64,000 nt of DNA from Cupriavidus plantarum (GTDB lineage Bacteria > Pseudomonadota > Gammaproteobacteria > Burkholderiales > Burkholderiaceae), in the NCBI RefSeq assembly GCF_905397285.1, contig NZ_CAJPUX010000001.1:620001-684000 (forward strand). The letters are read 5' to 3'. Below the pieces are notes generated by a model. The model worked only from the letters and a program-made list of their open reading frames with translations, searched no databases and was not told the DNA's origin. The position numbers and the translations under genes were made by a program. Position 1 is the first letter of the stretch. Every line of letters begins with the position of its first letter. Shown piece by piece: positions 8,226-18,931 of the stretch.

Positions 8226-8654
8226 CTATGGGGTGACCCAGAGGGCCACGCGTGGCACCGGCGCGTCAGCCGCGGGGAGGCGGCAAGGCCTTGTCGATTC
8301 GCCGACGACGAGCCGGGTCCCCGGTGCGCATGAACCATCGGCGGAGAGCGATTCGCACCGCAGGAGCCGCACATCGTGCATGTCGCGGTGTTGGTGAACG
8401 CCAGACGCACTGCCGCTATCCGCATTCCAGTACTCGGCTGCATCCGCGGTGACGCTCGCCACCGCGAGCATCACGCGCTGCTCGGCGATAGCGCCGAGAC
8501 CCTTTATCGCGAGCAACGACAACGGCAACGCCGCCATGGCAACGATCGCCAGACACAGCATTGCCTCGGCCAACACGTAGCCACGCGTTGCAGCGCGGCT
8601 ACGGCTATGGCAGCCAGTGGAAAGAGAAAGGAGGGAGCGACAGGCATCCGACAT
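8226..8654 (-). CDS. PilV-like minor prepilin (second pilin set)
   Basis: A 142-residue prepilin and first gene of the second set. The leader of about 24 residues ends TRG, and the mature part begins YVLAEAMLCLAIVAMAALPL with glutamate at position 5. After the helix, AIEQ-like AIAEQRVMLAVASVTADAAEYW parallels the AAEMAYNLADEIRSN region of canonical PilV in position (shown here only in part). The start used is the ATG with GAGGAC about 3-8 bases upstream; a longer frame by 10 codons exists. It lies 121 bp after pilE of the first set with no visible terminator between. Confidence 0.74.
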   Translation of the reverse strand: MSDACRSLLSLSTGCHSRSRAATRGYVLAEAMLCLAIVAMAALPLSLLAIKGLGAIAEQRVMLAVASVTADAAEYWNADSGSASGVHQHRDMHDVRLLRCESLSADGSCAPGTRLVVGESTRPCRLPAADAPVPRVALWVTP

Positions 8655-8775
8655 GACGTCCTCGATCGATGAGCAAGGCGCCAAGCATAGAATCGGATCG
8701 CGGCCAGAAACGTGTCGACGTGTGCCGGGAATGTGGCAGTTTGTTAGCGACTGCGGGCGCCGGGAGGGGAGGCGA

Positions 8776-9240
8776 TTACCAGCAGTCCTGCATGCTGCCG
8801 GAACCGTTCTTGCCCTTCACGTTGGTGCTGGTGAGCGTGAGGTTGCCGCAGAGATCGTCGGGCTGCTTCGGCGAGGCGGTGAGCAGGAACCCACCGGTCA
8901 TATCCGCGCCAGCCAGCGGTGTGATCGCGATGGTGTAGGTGCTCGCCTCGCAACTGTCCGCCGACCCCGTCGTGTTCGCGCCAGTGCAGACCGGGAAGTT
9001 CAGCGCCGTCGGATCCTGCGTGTACGTGTTGTTCACGGTAAAGAACCGTTCCTGCGCGCCCATGATCCGCATCATCGCGCTCTTGGCCTCCGTGCGACGC
9101 GCGCGCTGCACGTACTGCTGGTAGCTCGGAATCGCGATCGTGGCCAGGACGCCGATGATCATCACCGTGATCATCAGCTCTATGAGCGTGAAGCCCCGGG
9201 CGCCGGCGGGGCGCCTGATTGGCAGGGCGGTTCTCATCAT
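8776..9240 (-). CDS. pilE: type IV minor pilin PilE
   Basis: A 154-residue prepilin of the PilE type. The leader ends with glycine at residue 16 and the mature protein starts [20 protein letters not shown], the textbook type IV pilin helix with glutamate at position 5. It is followed by [20 protein letters not shown]. Cysteine pairs late in the protein (CEAS, DLCG, QDCW) can close a D-loop. AAGGAG lies just upstream. It is the last gene of the canonical minor-pilin operon, which matches the usual betaproteobacterial order. Confidence 0.92.
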   Translation of the reverse strand: MMRTALPIRRPAGARGFTLIELMITVMIIGVLATIAIPSYQQYVQRARRTEAKSAMMRIMGAQERFFTVNNTYTQDPTALNFPVCTGANTTGSADSCEASTYTIAITPLAGADMTGGFLLTASPKQPDDLCGNLTLTSTNVKGKNGSGSMQDCW

Positions 9241-9271
9241 GTCATTTCTCCTTGTTCCCGCGAACGAGCCA

Positions 9272-12200
9272 TCAGCGCATGATCTGGCGCCACGTCAGGC
9301 GACCCTTCTGCGTCGAGTTGCTTTCCGGTACTGCCTGCACGGTGCCGTTGGATTGAACGATGTACTTCATCTCGTTGCCGCCGCCGCCGCCGCCGCCACC
9401 ACCACCGGATCCGGCGCCCACACCATCGAGCACGGTAGGCGAGGTCGCGATGCCGCCGGACGTCTTGACGCCGCCGGGCGCGCCCTTGCCCGTGGTGCCG
9501 TCGCCCTTGTCGCCGACCAGCAGGTCGCTCGCGTCGAACTTGCCGTCATTGCTCACGTCGAATGGCGCCGTCGTGAGCTGGCCGCCCGTAAGCGAGTCGA
9601 ATTCCATGAGCCAGCTCGAGCCGCCGTTGTCGCAGACATCCGTCGAAGGGATGGCAGTCACGAAGATGAGCCGGCCGCTCCGCAGGATCGGGCTGTAGAT
9701 GACGCGCTCGCCCTGTGCCGTCGCGGCCGTGCCCGGCGGGATCAGGTCCATGTACCAGCCCTGCGTGCCGCCGGGCGCGTACTGAAACGCATTGGCGGTA
9801 ATCAGGCGATACCAGTTCCCGTTGACCTGCGTTTCCTGCGTGATGTATTGCGCCTGCATTTTCTCGCGGGTGACGGTGGCCTGCGTGCTCTTGTCCTGAT
9901 CCCATACGCCATACACCGACTGCACGGACATGTCGGTCGGGTCCGCCGTATCGACGAAGCGTCCGGTGCCCACCAGCACGAGATAGCCGCCCTGAGGGTG
10001 ACGCCGCACGACGGGGGACGTCGAAATCGGCTGCGCCTTGCCACGGTTGTCCGTGGCGACCATCAGCTTGCGGCGGGAGAGCTGCCAGAGACTGGGGTTG
10101 CCCGCGCCGAAGTCGAATCGCCAGACATTGCCGAGCAGATCCCCCGCATAGAGCGAGTCCGCGAAGCCGTCGCCATTGCCGTCCGTCGGGAATACCTGCA
10201 CCACTCCGTTCGATGCCGTCGTGCCGGCATCGTCCAGCGTCAGCTTGTAGTAGTCGGTGCCAAGTACCCACGTCTTTTTGCCGGCCGGACGGTCGAGCAT
10301 GACGATGAAGATCGCGCCGCGGCCCGCGTTGCTGTTGTAGCCGTTACCGAAGACCGCCGCCCATTTGCCGTTCGAGAAGCGGATCAGTTGCGGCTGGCCA
10401 TAGACGTATCCGAGGTCCGGATCGTTCGCGCTCGTGAATTCCCAAAGGACCGTGCTCGCCGCAGTGCCTTCCGAGATAGCGGTGGGATCCGTCACGTCGA
10501 GCGCATACACCCCACGGCCGCCGCCGCCGAGGCCGCCAACCAGCACGGTCCTCCAGTTGCCGTTGACGACGGCATCCGCGACGGTGGGCGTGCTGTTGAC
10601 GTAGTACGCATGCGTGTATCCCTTGGCCGTCAGATTGGCGAGCTTCGGGTACATCGTGGAGGGAACATAGGCGAACAGTTCCCTGCCGCCGTCGCTGGTC
10701 GCGGTGGGGGCGGCGGAGAAGGCATGCATCATGCCGTCGTTCGCGCCGACATAAAGCATCGGCTTGCGCGTGCGCCGCGCCGCGACGAACTGCGCGTAGG
10801 CCGGATCGGAGAACCCCGAGTTCGGCGGGCCGACGTACTGCGGCGCCGAATCAATGATGTCGCCGAGCACCGATACCGGTCGCGTGCGGAACTGCGTGGC
10901 CGCGTCGCCCTCGTTGCTCTGGTCGCCGCGCAGCCAGTCCAGTCGCTTGCTGCCAAGCGTATCGGTCGTGTTCAATGCGGTCTTGTAGGCATCCGGCAGG
11001 CGGTCCCAGCGGAACGGGATGCCGGCGCTGGTATTGTCCGCATAGTTGTACGTGAGGATCTGCCGCGCCGATGCCGCGACGCCCGCAAACTTGGCGCCCG
11101 CGTCCCAGATCTCTGGCGTCTTGATGGAACCATCGGTATTGATGCCGTAGGCCAGCAATTGGCCAGACCAGTCCGAGCCGTTGAAACGAGCCTGATAGAT
11201 GGCCGTGTCCGTGCTGAGCGACGCCGAGTTCGTGGCCGCCGCGGAGGCCGACGATGTCTTCAGGATCGACAGGAACGCGCGTTCGAGCGCCGCGCTGAGC
11301 GCGCCAGGGTTCGTCGCGTAGAAGTAATTGTCGGGGATGCCATCCGAACCAGGCGTGCCATCCTGCAGCCGCACATCCCACTCCGACGCCTGATCCGGCG
11401 TGCCCGACCCGTTCAGGTCCTTGAACCCGCCCCACTTGGCCGCATACAGCAACGGATCCTGAAACTGCGCCGCCGCATTGCCGCTGGCGGAGTAGGTCAC
11501 GCTCGTCGCCGAATCGCCGAGCTGGCAGCCGCTGCAGCCACCGGTCTTGTCGACCTTGGTGTTCGGCGACACCGTCACCGGCACGGGGTCCGTGTAGTTG
11601 AAGCCGAGAATGCCCGAGTGGAAGTGGGGCCCGTCCTTGTCCGTGCCGGAGATCGCGTAGCCGAAGCCCTGGCCGTTGCTCGTCGACGCCGACACCACGC
11701 GCGTGGTGACCGTGATGTTGTTACCGCTCACGCTGTAGCTCAGAATGCCCCACACGTCCTGGTCATAGTCGCCACCCGCGGTCGAGTCTTCCCAGTTGAC
11801 GTAGAACTTGCCCGACGTCGCGTCCTGCGAGATGACCTTGAAGTCCACCAGCGTGCCGCTGCTGGCCACTACGCCCGTCGGATGCAGCTGGTAGGCCGGC
11901 ATGATCGTCACGGTCTTGCCGTTCACGTTCACGTTGATCTTCGGCGTGGTGGTCGCCAGCTGCACCGCGTACGTGGAGACCTTCAGCGACGTCGTGTCGC
12001 TCGTGGGCACGCCGAGCTTGCTGCCATCGCGGATGCGGTTCATGTGCGCGAACAACGCGGCGCCGGCGATCTGGAACGTGCCGAGCTGCGATGGGCCTTC
12101 CGGACAAATGCCTAGCACGTCGCTGAACTTGCCGACCGATTTGGCCGAGCACAGGTTGTCGATCACGCCGCCATTCACGCCGCCCGCGAACCACGACTTG

Positions 12201-14083
12201 CCGTTGACGCCTTCTCCCGCGCCGACCGTGTCGGTGTACGTGCTGACGTTGGGCGTGCCGGCCAGTCCGTTCAGGATGTTGACCTGGTCGTTGTCGTAGG
12301 AGGTGACGCTGGCATTGAACACCAGCGCGTTCATCGGCGAGCAGTAGGGCGCCTTGTTGGCGTTGGTGGACGGCAGGTCCATCGGGTTGGCCCACACGGC
12401 CTGCGTGAGGCCGAGTGTGGTGTCCTTGCCGCTGGTCTTCGGCTGGAAATCGGTGGTTTGCTTCAGTCCGCCGAAGTAGCGCAGGGTCTCGATGTAGATT
12501 TCCGACATCGGATTGCCCCACGTCGAGCAGTTGCCTTCGTTGGCCGGCTTGTTTTGCGCCGTGCTACCGCCGCTCGGCACGATCGACGTCTGCTGGTAGT
12601 TGCAGGCATCCGCGCTGGTATAGCCGCCATCGCTGTAGCTGTAGCCATACGGACGCAGCTTGTCGATATTCCAGACGATGCCCTTGACGCCGTTCGTGCC
12701 CGTGAACACGAACGTACCGTCGGCCTGGTTGATCTCGCTCGCGAAGTTCGTCACGTTACGGCGCAGCACGCCGCCCGAGATGTTCTTGTCGTACGTGCCG
12801 GTCATCAGGCCGAATAGCATCTGGCCGGTTTCGCCGTACTTCTGCAGCAGGCCGTAGGGCTTGTAGCTGGTGCCGTACTGCTTGCAGTTTTCGGTGCCGA
12901 TCAGGCTGGGCACGCAGACCTGCACGCGCGCGTTGTAGGTGCCCGTGTCCTGACCGGTGCCCAGGCCACGGCCGGCCTTCGGCGGGTTTTCCGCCGAGGA
13001 AGTGATGCCGGAGATCGCGGCGCGATTGCCGTTGGACGAGCCCGTCACCGCCGTGTTGCCGATGGCCGGCAGGAACCCATTCTGCGTGTTCGATGCCTCC
13101 GAGTACCAGTTGCACTGCCACTTCTCGCTGGCGCCCCACGTCGCGTAGTTGCCGCGCACGACGCGGATCTGCGGCGGCTGCGTGTTGCTTTGCGAGTTCA
13201 GGTTGTTGCTGTCCTTCGGCGTGACGTTGCATAGCGTCAAACCGCCGCGGGTCAGGTTCAGCACGCTCCAGTTGTTGTAGTTCGACGCCGTGCCGGTCGG
13301 ATTGGTGATGCTCTCGTTGTAGATCGCCAGCGTGATCTGGCCCGTGCCGACGCTCGAGATCCAGCCAATCATCGACGCGCCGGCATTGCCGTTTGTCGGC
13401 TTGAGCTGGATCTGGTCGCCGATCTGCATGTCGCTCGTGCTGCTGACCGAGATCGTACGGACCGCGGGGGACAGGGACATGCTGGTTGTCGACGTCACAC
13501 CCTTGACGTCGGCCGGCAATTCCACGCTGAACGGCGTGAGCTGGGCGATGTCCGTGCCCGCGTAGTACTTTGCCCATGCATGCGCATCCATGGGCAGGAA
13601 CGCGCGTTCGAGGATGGTCTGCGTGGCCGTATCGGTCGATCGCGTGCCGCCGTACAGGATCTTGCGCACTTCGTCGATCCGGCTCATCGACGCCCAGTTC
13701 AGGAAGTTGCCGCTCCAGGTCTTGCCATCGCAATACCTGGTCGTCGTGACCGACTTCGGATAGAACCCCTTGACGCCGCTTGCATCGTAGTCGTAACACT
13801 TGTACGAGTCGAAGTATCCGGCGTACTCGATGCTGTTCTTGTACGTCGAGTCGATCCCGCCACCGTCGAGGTCCGTGTAGTCGTTGTAGGCCTTCTGGTG
13901 AAGCGAATGGTCCTTGCTCAGATCGATCATGACCATTGGCGGCACGGCGCCCCCGGCATACAGCGGCCGCGACGAAAGATTGAGCTGCGCGCCCGAGGCG
14001 GAGGCGATGGCTAGCAGGCAGGACGTGGCCAGAAGCACGCGCTGGAGGCGGCTCATGAGGCGGGAGGAGGGTAGCTGGGTCAT
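9272..14083 (-). CDS. pilY1: type IV pilus tip-associated protein PilY1
   Basis: A very large exported protein (about 1603 residues) that caps type IV pili and is needed for pilus biogenesis, adhesion and calcium-controlled retraction. A signal peptide at about residues 12-32 ([18 protein letters not shown]) is followed by the neisserial PilC/PilY1-type start [19 protein letters not shown]. The C-terminal propeller begins near residue 1080 ([30 protein letters not shown]) and carries a calcium-loop [18 protein letters not shown] near residue 1300 with WRFD. A second [13 protein letters not shown] loop lies near residue 1510, then a polyglycine run near 1559 and a [12 protein letters not shown] end. 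No von Willebrand MIDAS motif was recognised. Start is uncertain: a TTG 10 codons upstream is also possible, and neither has a clear ribosome site. Confidence 0.94.
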   Translation of the reverse strand: MTQLPSSRLMSRLQRVLLATSCLLAIASASGAQLNLSSRPLYAGGAVPPMVMIDLSKDHSLHQKAYNDYTDLDGGGIDSTYKNSIEYAGYFDSYKCYDYDASGVKGFYPKSVTTTRYCDGKTWSGNFLNWASMSRIDEVRKILYGGTRSTDTATQTILERAFLPMDAHAWAKYYAGTDIAQLTPFSVELPADVKGVTSTTSMSLSPAVRTISVSSTSDMQIGDQIQLKPTNGNAGASMIGWISSVGTGQITLAIYNESITNPTGTASNYNNWSVLNLTRGGLTLCNVTPKDSNNLNSQSNTQPPQIRVVRGNYATWGASEKWQCNWYSEASNTQNGFLPAIGNTAVTGSSNGNRAAISGITSSAENPPKAGRGLGTGQDTGTYNARVQVCVPSLIGTENCKQYGTSYKPYGLLQKYGETGQMLFGLMTGTYDKNISGGVLRRNVTNFASEINQADGTFVFTGTNGVKGIVWNIDKLRPYGYSYSDGGYTSADACNYQQTSIVPSGGSTAQNKPANEGNCSTWGNPMSEIYIETLRYFGGLKQTTDFQPKTSGKDTTLGLTQAVWANPMDLPSTNANKAPYCSPMNALVFNASVTSYDNDQVNILNGLAGTPNVSTYTDTVGAGEGVNGKSWFAGGVNGGVIDNLCSAKSVGKFSDVLGICPEGPSQLGTFQIAGAALFAHMNRIRDGSKLGVPTSDTTSLKVSTYAVQLATTTPKINVNVNGKTVTIMPAYQLHPTGVVASSGTLVDFKVISQDATSGKFYVNWEDSTAGGDYDQDVWGILSYSVSGNNITVTTRVVSASTSNGQGFGYAISGTDKDGPHFHSGILGFNYTDPVPVTVSPNTKVDKTGGCSGCQLGDSATSVTYSASGNAAAQFQDPLLYAAKWGGFKDLNGSGTPDQASEWDVRLQDGTPGSDGIPDNYFYATNPGALSAALERAFLSILKTSSASAAATNSASLSTDTAIYQARFNGSDWSGQLLAYGINTDGSIKTPEIWDAGAKFAGVAASARQILTYNYADNTSAGIPFRWDRLPDAYKTALNTTDTLGSKRLDWLRGDQSNEGDAATQFRTRPVSVLGDIIDSAPQYVGPPNSGFSDPAYAQFVAARRTRKPMLYVGANDGMMHAFSAAPTATSDGGRELFAYVPSTMYPKLANLTAKGYTHAYYVNSTPTVADAVVNGNWRTVLVGGLGGGGRGVYALDVTDPTAISEGTAASTVLWEFTSANDPDLGYVYGQPQLIRFSNGKWAAVFGNGYNSNAGRGAIFIVMLDRPAGKKTWVLGTDYYKLTLDDAGTTASNGVVQVFPTDGNGDGFADSLYAGDLLGNVWRFDFGAGNPSLWQLSRRKLMVATDNRGKAQPISTSPVVRRHPQGGYLVLVGTGRFVDTADPTDMSVQSVYGVWDQDKSTQATVTREKMQAQYITQETQVNGNWYRLITANAFQYAPGGTQGWYMDLIPPGTAATAQGERVIYSPILRSGRLIFVTAIPSTDVCDNGGSSWLMEFDSLTGGQLTTAPFDVSNDGKFDASDLLVGDKGDGTTGKGAPGGVKTSGGIATSPTVLDGVGAGSGGGGGGGGGGNEMKYIVQSNGTVQAVPESNSTQKGRLTWRQIMR

Positions 14084-14129
14084 AGTGCGCCCGACGGGTG
14101 GGAGGTTGCGCAAGAACGGCTGAATGGCT

Positions 14130-14720
14130 TCACAGACGGACGACTTCCTGCACGATCACGCGTGTGGTGGGATTGGCCCCGTAGCCGATCGCGGTCACGC
14201 GGAATACGTACTTGATGTTGTTGAACTTGATGTCGTCGCCCGAGTTCAGGTCGCTGGTCGGCTCGATGATGTAGCGCGGCTGGCGCCACACACCGTTCGA
14301 CTGGACCGTCGCGGTCGTCGGCATCTTCTGCGCCGCGGTCAATTCGGTGATCTCGCCCAGTTCCACGGAGCGGGCAGGATCCTCGATGTATTGCTGCCAT
14401 CGCGGCTGCCCCGAAGACGGCTCCGTGCAGTAGCCCTTGTATCCCGGCGTATCGCACGTATCCGATGCGCCGGTCAGGCCTTTCAGCAGGCGCTTCTTCA
14501 TGATGTCGTTGCGCGCGTCGCGCAGCGCGGATTCCGCAGCCTGCAGCGCGATGTTCTCGTCGCGGGCGTTGCGCGCCATCAGTTCCGACGAACGACTCGA
14601 TATGCTCGCGGCCACGCCGGCCAGTGTCAGGATGACGAGGAACAGCAGGACCATGATCAGCGAGATACCGCGCTGCAGCCGGGTGGTCGATCGCGAAGGG
14701 CGGAGAAGTCGATGGCGCAT
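14130..14720 (-). CDS. pilX: type IV minor pilin PilX
   Basis: A 196-residue PilX. The helix ISLIMVLLFLVILTLAGVAA follows a QRG leader end and has methionine at position 5, as is usual for the PilX/GspK class that sits at the pilus tip. The next segment NIALQAAESALRDARNDI is the PilX signature helix. The end, FRVTAIGYGANPTTRVIVQE, is also characteristic. It sits 2 bp after pilW and 46 bp before pilY1, so the genes are co-transcribed. Confidence 0.92.
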   Translation of the reverse strand: MRHRLLRPSRSTTRLQRGISLIMVLLFLVILTLAGVAASISSRSSELMARNARDENIALQAAESALRDARNDIMKKRLLKGLTGASDTCDTPGYKGYCTEPSSGQPRWQQYIEDPARSVELGEITELTAAQKMPTTATVQSNGVWRQPRYIIEPTSDLNSGDDIKFNNIKYVFRVTAIGYGANPTTRVIVQEVVRL

Positions 14721-14722
14721 GT

Positions 14723-15562
14723 CTAGTTCAGTCGATTGCGAATGGCGACGTAGAACGCGTAGTGCTTGCGCAGGCGGCCGTCGGTGGGAACGTTGAAGAT
14801 GCTGCCCGCGTCGCCTGCCGGCGCAACATTGTTCTTGGCATAGCCCGTCCCGAAGTGGTTGATGAACGGGCTAGTCGGCGCGGGGTTGTTCGTGCTGTTG
14901 CCGCGCAGTACGAACGAGAGCCGGAGCGCTCGTACCTTCGACATGTCGGCCGTGCCTGGGCGAACATAGCGATTGATGGTCAGGTCGCCGTCCGTGTCCT
15001 CGCCCATCAGGACCTGAAACGACTCGACGTTCGGAAACATCGGCGTATTCACGCCATTGACCGAGCACATTAGCCAAGGCGTGCCGTCGGCGGCCTGGGT
15101 GATGGAATACACGGTCGTGACCATGGCATTGGCATTCACGTCCTTGCCGGTGCAATCGACCACGGTGCCGTCGGCAACCGGGGCGCTCGCGCTGCCGACG
15201 GGCGCCCAGGGATCCGAGCCCGTCGTAGATCCCCCAAAATAGCGAAATGTCAGCGTGTCCGACACGTTCACGCCGTCGTCGTTGCTCGCCTCCAGGACAT
15301 TGACCGCGCCGAAGGTGTTGTTGGCGAACGTGAAGTCGCTGTAGCCGGCCAGGCGCGATTCGCGCTGGATCACCTGCGAGATGGCGCGCGCGGTCTCGTG
15401 AATCTCGGCAAGGTCGCCCTGCGTGGCATTGGTGCGCTGCTGGACGATGAACATAGACGTGGCGGCCAGCAGCAACAGCAGGCTGATGATCATCCCGACC
15501 ATGAGCTCGACCAGCGTAAAGCCACTGGCACGGCGGGAAAGTGTGCGGGGCAGTTGTGTCAT
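14723..15562 (-). CDS. pilW: type IV minor pilin PilW
   Basis: A 279-residue PilW prepilin. The leader ends ASG and the mature part begins FTLVELMVGMIISLLLLLAA, with glutamate at position 5. Next comes QRTNATQGDLAEIHETARAI and then a large C-terminal domain with paired cysteines (VVDCTGKD, WLMCSVNG). The start ATG overlaps the pilV stop as ATGA, so the two are translationally coupled; a much longer frame upstream is not pilin-like. Confidence 0.93.
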   Translation of the reverse strand: MTQLPRTLSRRASGFTLVELMVGMIISLLLLLAATSMFIVQQRTNATQGDLAEIHETARAISQVIQRESRLAGYSDFTFANNTFGAVNVLEASNDDGVNVSDTLTFRYFGGSTTGSDPWAPVGSASAPVADGTVVDCTGKDVNANAMVTTVYSITQAADGTPWLMCSVNGVNTPMFPNVESFQVLMGEDTDGDLTINRYVRPGTADMSKVRALRLSFVLRGNSTNNPAPTSPFINHFGTGYAKNNVAPAGDAGSIFNVPTDGRLRKHYAFYVAIRNRLN

Positions 15563-16164
15563 GGCGCGGGGGGGACGATCGGGAAGGGCACGAACGAGGT
15601 CACGAATCGCAGCGGCGTCGTGTTGACGGTTGGCTGGTTGCCCTGCGTGCGCTGGGTGTTTTCCTTCCACCAGATCTTGATCACGTAGGGCGCGTTGACG
15701 GCGTTGTCGCAACCGTTGTTGATCGCGCTGTCACCGTCATTGGGGGTGCTGTCCACGCAAAGGTATCCCTCTCCGCCGTTGAGGGCCGAGGAGATATCGG
15801 CGCGCCAGGTGGCATAGCTCGTGGTGGCCATCTGCTCGGCAGTACAGCCGCCCACGTAGCAGGCATCGACGGGATCGGGCCGGGTGACCGGCAGGTTCTT
15901 GAAGACGCCCGCGTCGAATGCGGCAAAGTTGCTGCGAATCTCGTCCGCGAGGTTGTAAGCCATCTCGGCGGCGATATTGCGCGCCGCGGAAGTACGCGTA
16001 TCGACCAGTGTCTGCACCTGCAACATCGCCAGCGCCAGCACCCCAAACGACAGGATGACGATCGTCACGAGCGCCTCGATCAGCGAGAAGCCGGCCATGT
16101 CTCGAGGCCCGCGGATACGCGTGGCCCTGCCGGTGCGTTGGGCATGGATGCGGTGTCTTGACAT
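15559..16164 (-). CDS. pilV: type IV minor pilin PilV
   Basis: A 201-residue PilV prepilin. After a 25-residue basic leader ending AG the mature helix reads FSLIEALVTIVILSFGVLAL with glutamate at position 5, then MLQVQTLVDTRTSAARNIAA as in PilV proteins. The protein contains cysteines at CYVGGC and in the C-terminal half (YLCVD, NNGCDN). It lies 4 bp after fimT and overlaps pilW, within one operon. Confidence 0.93.
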   Translation of the reverse strand: MSRHRIHAQRTGRATRIRGPRDMAGFSLIEALVTIVILSFGVLALAMLQVQTLVDTRTSAARNIAAEMAYNLADEIRSNFAAFDAGVFKNLPVTRPDPVDACYVGGCTAEQMATTSYATWRADISSALNGGEGYLCVDSTPNDGDSAINNGCDNAVNAPYVIKIWWKENTQRTQGNQPTVNTTPLRFVTSFVPFPIVPPAP

Positions 16165-16168
16165 GGCG

Positions 16169-16813
16169 TCAGGAGCAGGGAGTCTGCAGTTGGATATAGG
16201 GCTTGCCGCTGCCGGTCATCGTGATCGTCTGGCCGGAGAGCGCGGATCCGTTTTCGCAGATCTGCCAGCTCGCCGTCGGCGAGTTCGAGGGGCCGAAGGA
16301 GCGGAAGCGGATATAGGTCGGCGCGGCGAGGTCCGTCGCCGTGATGACGATGCGCGCGGGCGGCGTGTTGCCGCGGCGGATCAGGTCGTCGCCATTGCCG
16401 TAGGCGCCATCGTTGTTGGCGTCGAAGAAGATCACGCGCGGCAGCGACCAGTCCTCCGAGCAGGCGTTCCCATCCTGGCTGGGGCAGATCGTAATGGTGG
16501 CATTGCGGCGCGCGGCTTCGCTGCGCGCGACTTCCATGTCGCTGGCGAAGCTCGAGGCTTCCGATCGGATCTTGCTGTTGTGGGTGAAGCTGCTGAGGTT
16601 CGGTAACGCGGCCATCGCGACCACACCGAGGACGGTGACGGCGACGAGCATCTCGATGAGCGTGAAGCCGCCGGCGCGCCCCGATGCGCGGCGCGAAAGA
16701 TCACCCCGGACGGCAAGGCCCTCGCTTGCCGCGCGTCCCAATGCAGGGGCCGCCGTGGGCTGCGCAGACGCCAGCAAGCCCACTGCCCACAGGCAGACAG
16801 ACTGACCCATCAT
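16169..16813 (-). CDS. fimT: GspH/FimT-type minor prepilin
   Basis: The first gene of the canonical set encodes a GspH-domain prepilin. The mature helix FTLIEMLVAVTVLGVVAMAA is followed by DMEVARSEAARRNATITIC, the diagnostic FimT/GspH helix and strand. The C-terminal half fits the GspH domain (VIFFDANNDGAYGNGDDL, YIRFRSFGPSN). The ATG at 16813 has GGGAG just upstream (a second ATG follows directly), but it gives an unusually long 48-residue leader with its own hydrophobic stretch MMGQSVCLWAVGLLASA. Either the leader is truly long or translation starts within it, possibly at a TTG codon. A promoter was not pinned down. Confidence 0.86.
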   Translation of the reverse strand: MMGQSVCLWAVGLLASAQPTAAPALGRAASEGLAVRGDLSRRASGRAGGFTLIEMLVAVTVLGVVAMAALPNLSSFTHNSKIRSEASSFASDMEVARSEAARRNATITICPSQDGNACSEDWSLPRVIFFDANNDGAYGNGDDLIRRGNTPPARIVITATDLAAPTYIRFRSFGPSNSPTASWQICENGSALSGQTITMTGSGKPYIQLQTPCS

Positions 16814-16974
16814 GACTCCCGTCAAAAAAAGGTGCTGCTTTTTGCTTTTTGTAGTGCGGCGCGCGGTTATGTTTGATATGCGTTCGAAGCCGCGATGCGC
16901 GCTCGCGTAAAACACCCTTTCCCTAACCCGTGGGAAGGTCAGGGCAGATTAGACGGCTTTTTAAGGCAAAAGGC

Positions 16975-16992
16975 TACCCCTTTCGTGGGGTA
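16975..16992. other. small hairpin between nrdR and fimT
   Basis: TACCCC and GGGGTA form a 6-bp stem with a 6-base loop. There is no strong T-run directly after it on either strand, so it is only a weak candidate for the nrdR terminator. Confidence 0.3.
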
Positions 16993-17079
16993 AGGGCCGA
17001 ATCTCACCCGCTCGCGTCGGGTTTCGTCGCGAAATTCAGACAGTCCTGTCACAGTCGCCGCGCCAGCGCGGCCGTGGCT

Positions 17080-17556
17080 TCACGGATTGCGGCCGGACTT
17101 GCGGGACGACGTCGAGAATTCTTCGATGACCTCTCGAAATTCCGACACATCCTCGAAACTGCGATACACGGAGGCGAAGCGGATGTACGCGATCTTGTCG
17201 AGTTTGCGCAGTTCGCGCATGACGAGCTCGCCGACCTGGCTGCTCGGGATTTCCTTCTCGCCGAGGGCGAGGAGCTTTTCTTCGATCTGCGTGATGGCGA
17301 GGTCGATGGCCTCGGCGGAGACGGGGCGCTTGCGCAGCGCCAGACGCATGGAGTCCTGCAGCTTGGACCGCGCGTAATCCGCGCGCGAGCCGTTTTTCTT
17401 CACGATGGCCGGGAAGAACAGTTCGATGCGTTCGTACGTGGTGAAGCGGCGATCGCAGGTCTCGCAGCGCCGGCGGCGGCGTACGGTGTCGCCGTCTTCG
17501 GAAACACGGCTATCGAGGACCTGGGTATTGGAGTGACCGCAGAAAGGGCATTTCAT
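17080..17556 (-). CDS. nrdR: ribonucleotide reductase repressor NrdR
   Basis: A 158-residue NrdR, the nucleotide-sensing repressor of ribonucleotide reductase genes. The zinc ribbon is complete: CPFC at residues 3-6 and CETC at 31-34, with the basic RRRRR between. The ATP-cone follows from about residue 49 ([20 protein letters not shown]) through [16 protein letters not shown]. Length is standard. It lies 127 bp after glyA on the same strand, an arrangement common in betaproteobacteria, and could be in the same transcript. Confidence 0.96.
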   Translation of the reverse strand: MKCPFCGHSNTQVLDSRVSEDGDTVRRRRRCETCDRRFTTYERIELFFPAIVKKNGSRADYARSKLQDSMRLALRKRPVSAEAIDLAITQIEEKLLALGEKEIPSSQVGELVMRELRKLDKIAYIRFASVYRSFEDVSEFREVIEEFSTSSRKSGRNP

Positions 17557-17683
17557 GCTGGGCCGCCTGTTGCGTGGGTATGCCCCGTTGGTATGCCCCC
17601 CTCCCGCGCGCGGAAGAGGGGATTCGATCCACCCGGCATCAACCGGGAATCAACCGCCAAACGATCTCAGTATCGATCGCGTA

Positions 17684-18931
17684 TCAACCATACACCGGGA
17701 AGCGCTTGGTCAGCGCCGCCACCTGCTCGCGCACCTTGGCGATGTTCGCTTCGTCGTGCGGGTTGTCCAGCACGTCGGCGATCAGGTTGCCCACCAGGCG
17801 GGCTTCCTCTTCCTTGAAGCCGCGCGTGGTCATGGCCGGCGAGCCCAGGCGCACGCCCGAGGTCACGAACGGCTTTTCCGGGTCGTTCGGAATCGCGTTC
17901 TTGTTCACGGTGATATGCGCGTCGCCGAGGATCTTCTCGGCTTCCTTGCCGGTAATCTGCTTGGCGCGCAGGTCGACCAGCATCACGTGGCTTTCGGTCT
18001 TGCCCGACACGATGCGCAGGCCGCGCGCGATCAGCGTTTCAGCCAGGGCGGCGGCGTTCTTCACCACCTGTTGCTGGTAAGCCTTGAACTCGGGAGTGAG
18101 CGCTTCCTTGAAGGCCACTGCCTTGGCGGCGATGACGTGCATCAGCGGACCGCCCTGGATGCCCGGGAAGATTGCCGAGTTGATGGCCTTCTCGTGCTCG
18201 GCCTTCATCAGGATCACGCCGCCGCGCGGGCCGCGCAGGCTCTTGTGGGTGGTCGTGGTGACGAAGTCCGCGTGGGGCACCGGGTTCGGGTACTCGCCCG
18301 CGGCGATCAGGCCGGCGTAGTGGGCCATGTCCACCATGAAGTAAGCACCGACTGCCTTGGCAACCTTGGCGATACGCTCGAAGTCGATACGCAGCGAGAA
18401 GGCCGACGCGCCCGCGATGATCAGCTTGGGCTTTTTCTCCTGCGCCAGCTTCTCCATCGCTTCATAGTCGATGTCTTCCTGCGCGTTCAGGCCGTAGCTC
18501 ACCACGTTGAACCACTTGCCGCTCATGTTGAGCGCCATGCCGTGCGTCAGGTGACCGCCTTCGGCGAGGCTCATGCCCATGATGGTGTCGCCAGGCTTCA
18601 GCATCGCGAAGAACACGCCCTGGTTCGCCTGCGAGCCCGAGTTCGGCTGCACGTTGGCGGCTTCGGCGCCGTAGATCTGCTTGATGCGATCGATGGCCAG
18701 CTGCTCGACCACGTCGACATACTCGCAGCCACCGTAATAGCGCTTGCCGGGATAGCCCTCGGCGTACTTGTTGGTCAGCTGGGAACCCTGCGCGGCCATC
18801 ACGGCCGGGGAGGTGTAGTTCTCGGAAGCGATCAGCTCGATGTGGTCTTCCTGGCGCTGGTTTTCCTTCTGGATCGCGGCAAAGACCTCGGGGTCGATCT
18901 GGTCGATCGTAAAGCGGCTGCGTTCGAACAT
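17684..18931 (-). CDS. glyA: serine hydroxymethyltransferase
   Basis: A 415-residue PLP enzyme that interconverts serine and glycine while charging tetrahydrofolate with a one-carbon unit. The PLP lysine is K230 in TTTTHK, and the family signatures [27 protein letters not shown] and [15 protein letters not shown] are all present. Length is normal. The upstream 469 bp is non-coding and divergent to ybgC-tol and contains an inverted repeat close to the start. Confidence 0.97.
   Translation of the reverse strand: MFERSRFTIDQIDPEVFAAIQKENQRQEDHIELIASENYTSPAVMAAQGSQLTNKYAEGYPGKRYYGGCEYVDVVEQLAIDRIKQIYGAEAANVQPNSGSQANQGVFFAMLKPGDTIMGMSLAEGGHLTHGMALNMSGKWFNVVSYGLNAQEDIDYEAMEKLAQEKKPKLIIAGASAFSLRIDFERIAKVAKAVGAYFMVDMAHYAGLIAAGEYPNPVPHADFVTTTTHKSLRGPRGGVILMKAEHEKAINSAIFPGIQGGPLMHVIAAKAVAFKEALTPEFKAYQQQVVKNAAALAETLIARGLRIVSGKTESHVMLVDLRAKQITGKEAEKILGDAHITVNKNAIPNDPEKPFVTSGVRLGSPAMTTRGFKEEEARLVGNLIADVLDNPHDEANIAKVREQVAALTKRFPVYG

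Noticed and set aside
9140..12115. A 991-residue open frame on the plus strand
   Set aside because: It is antisense to pilY1, arginine- and alanine-rich without any family motif, and typical of the open opposite strand in GC-rich genes.
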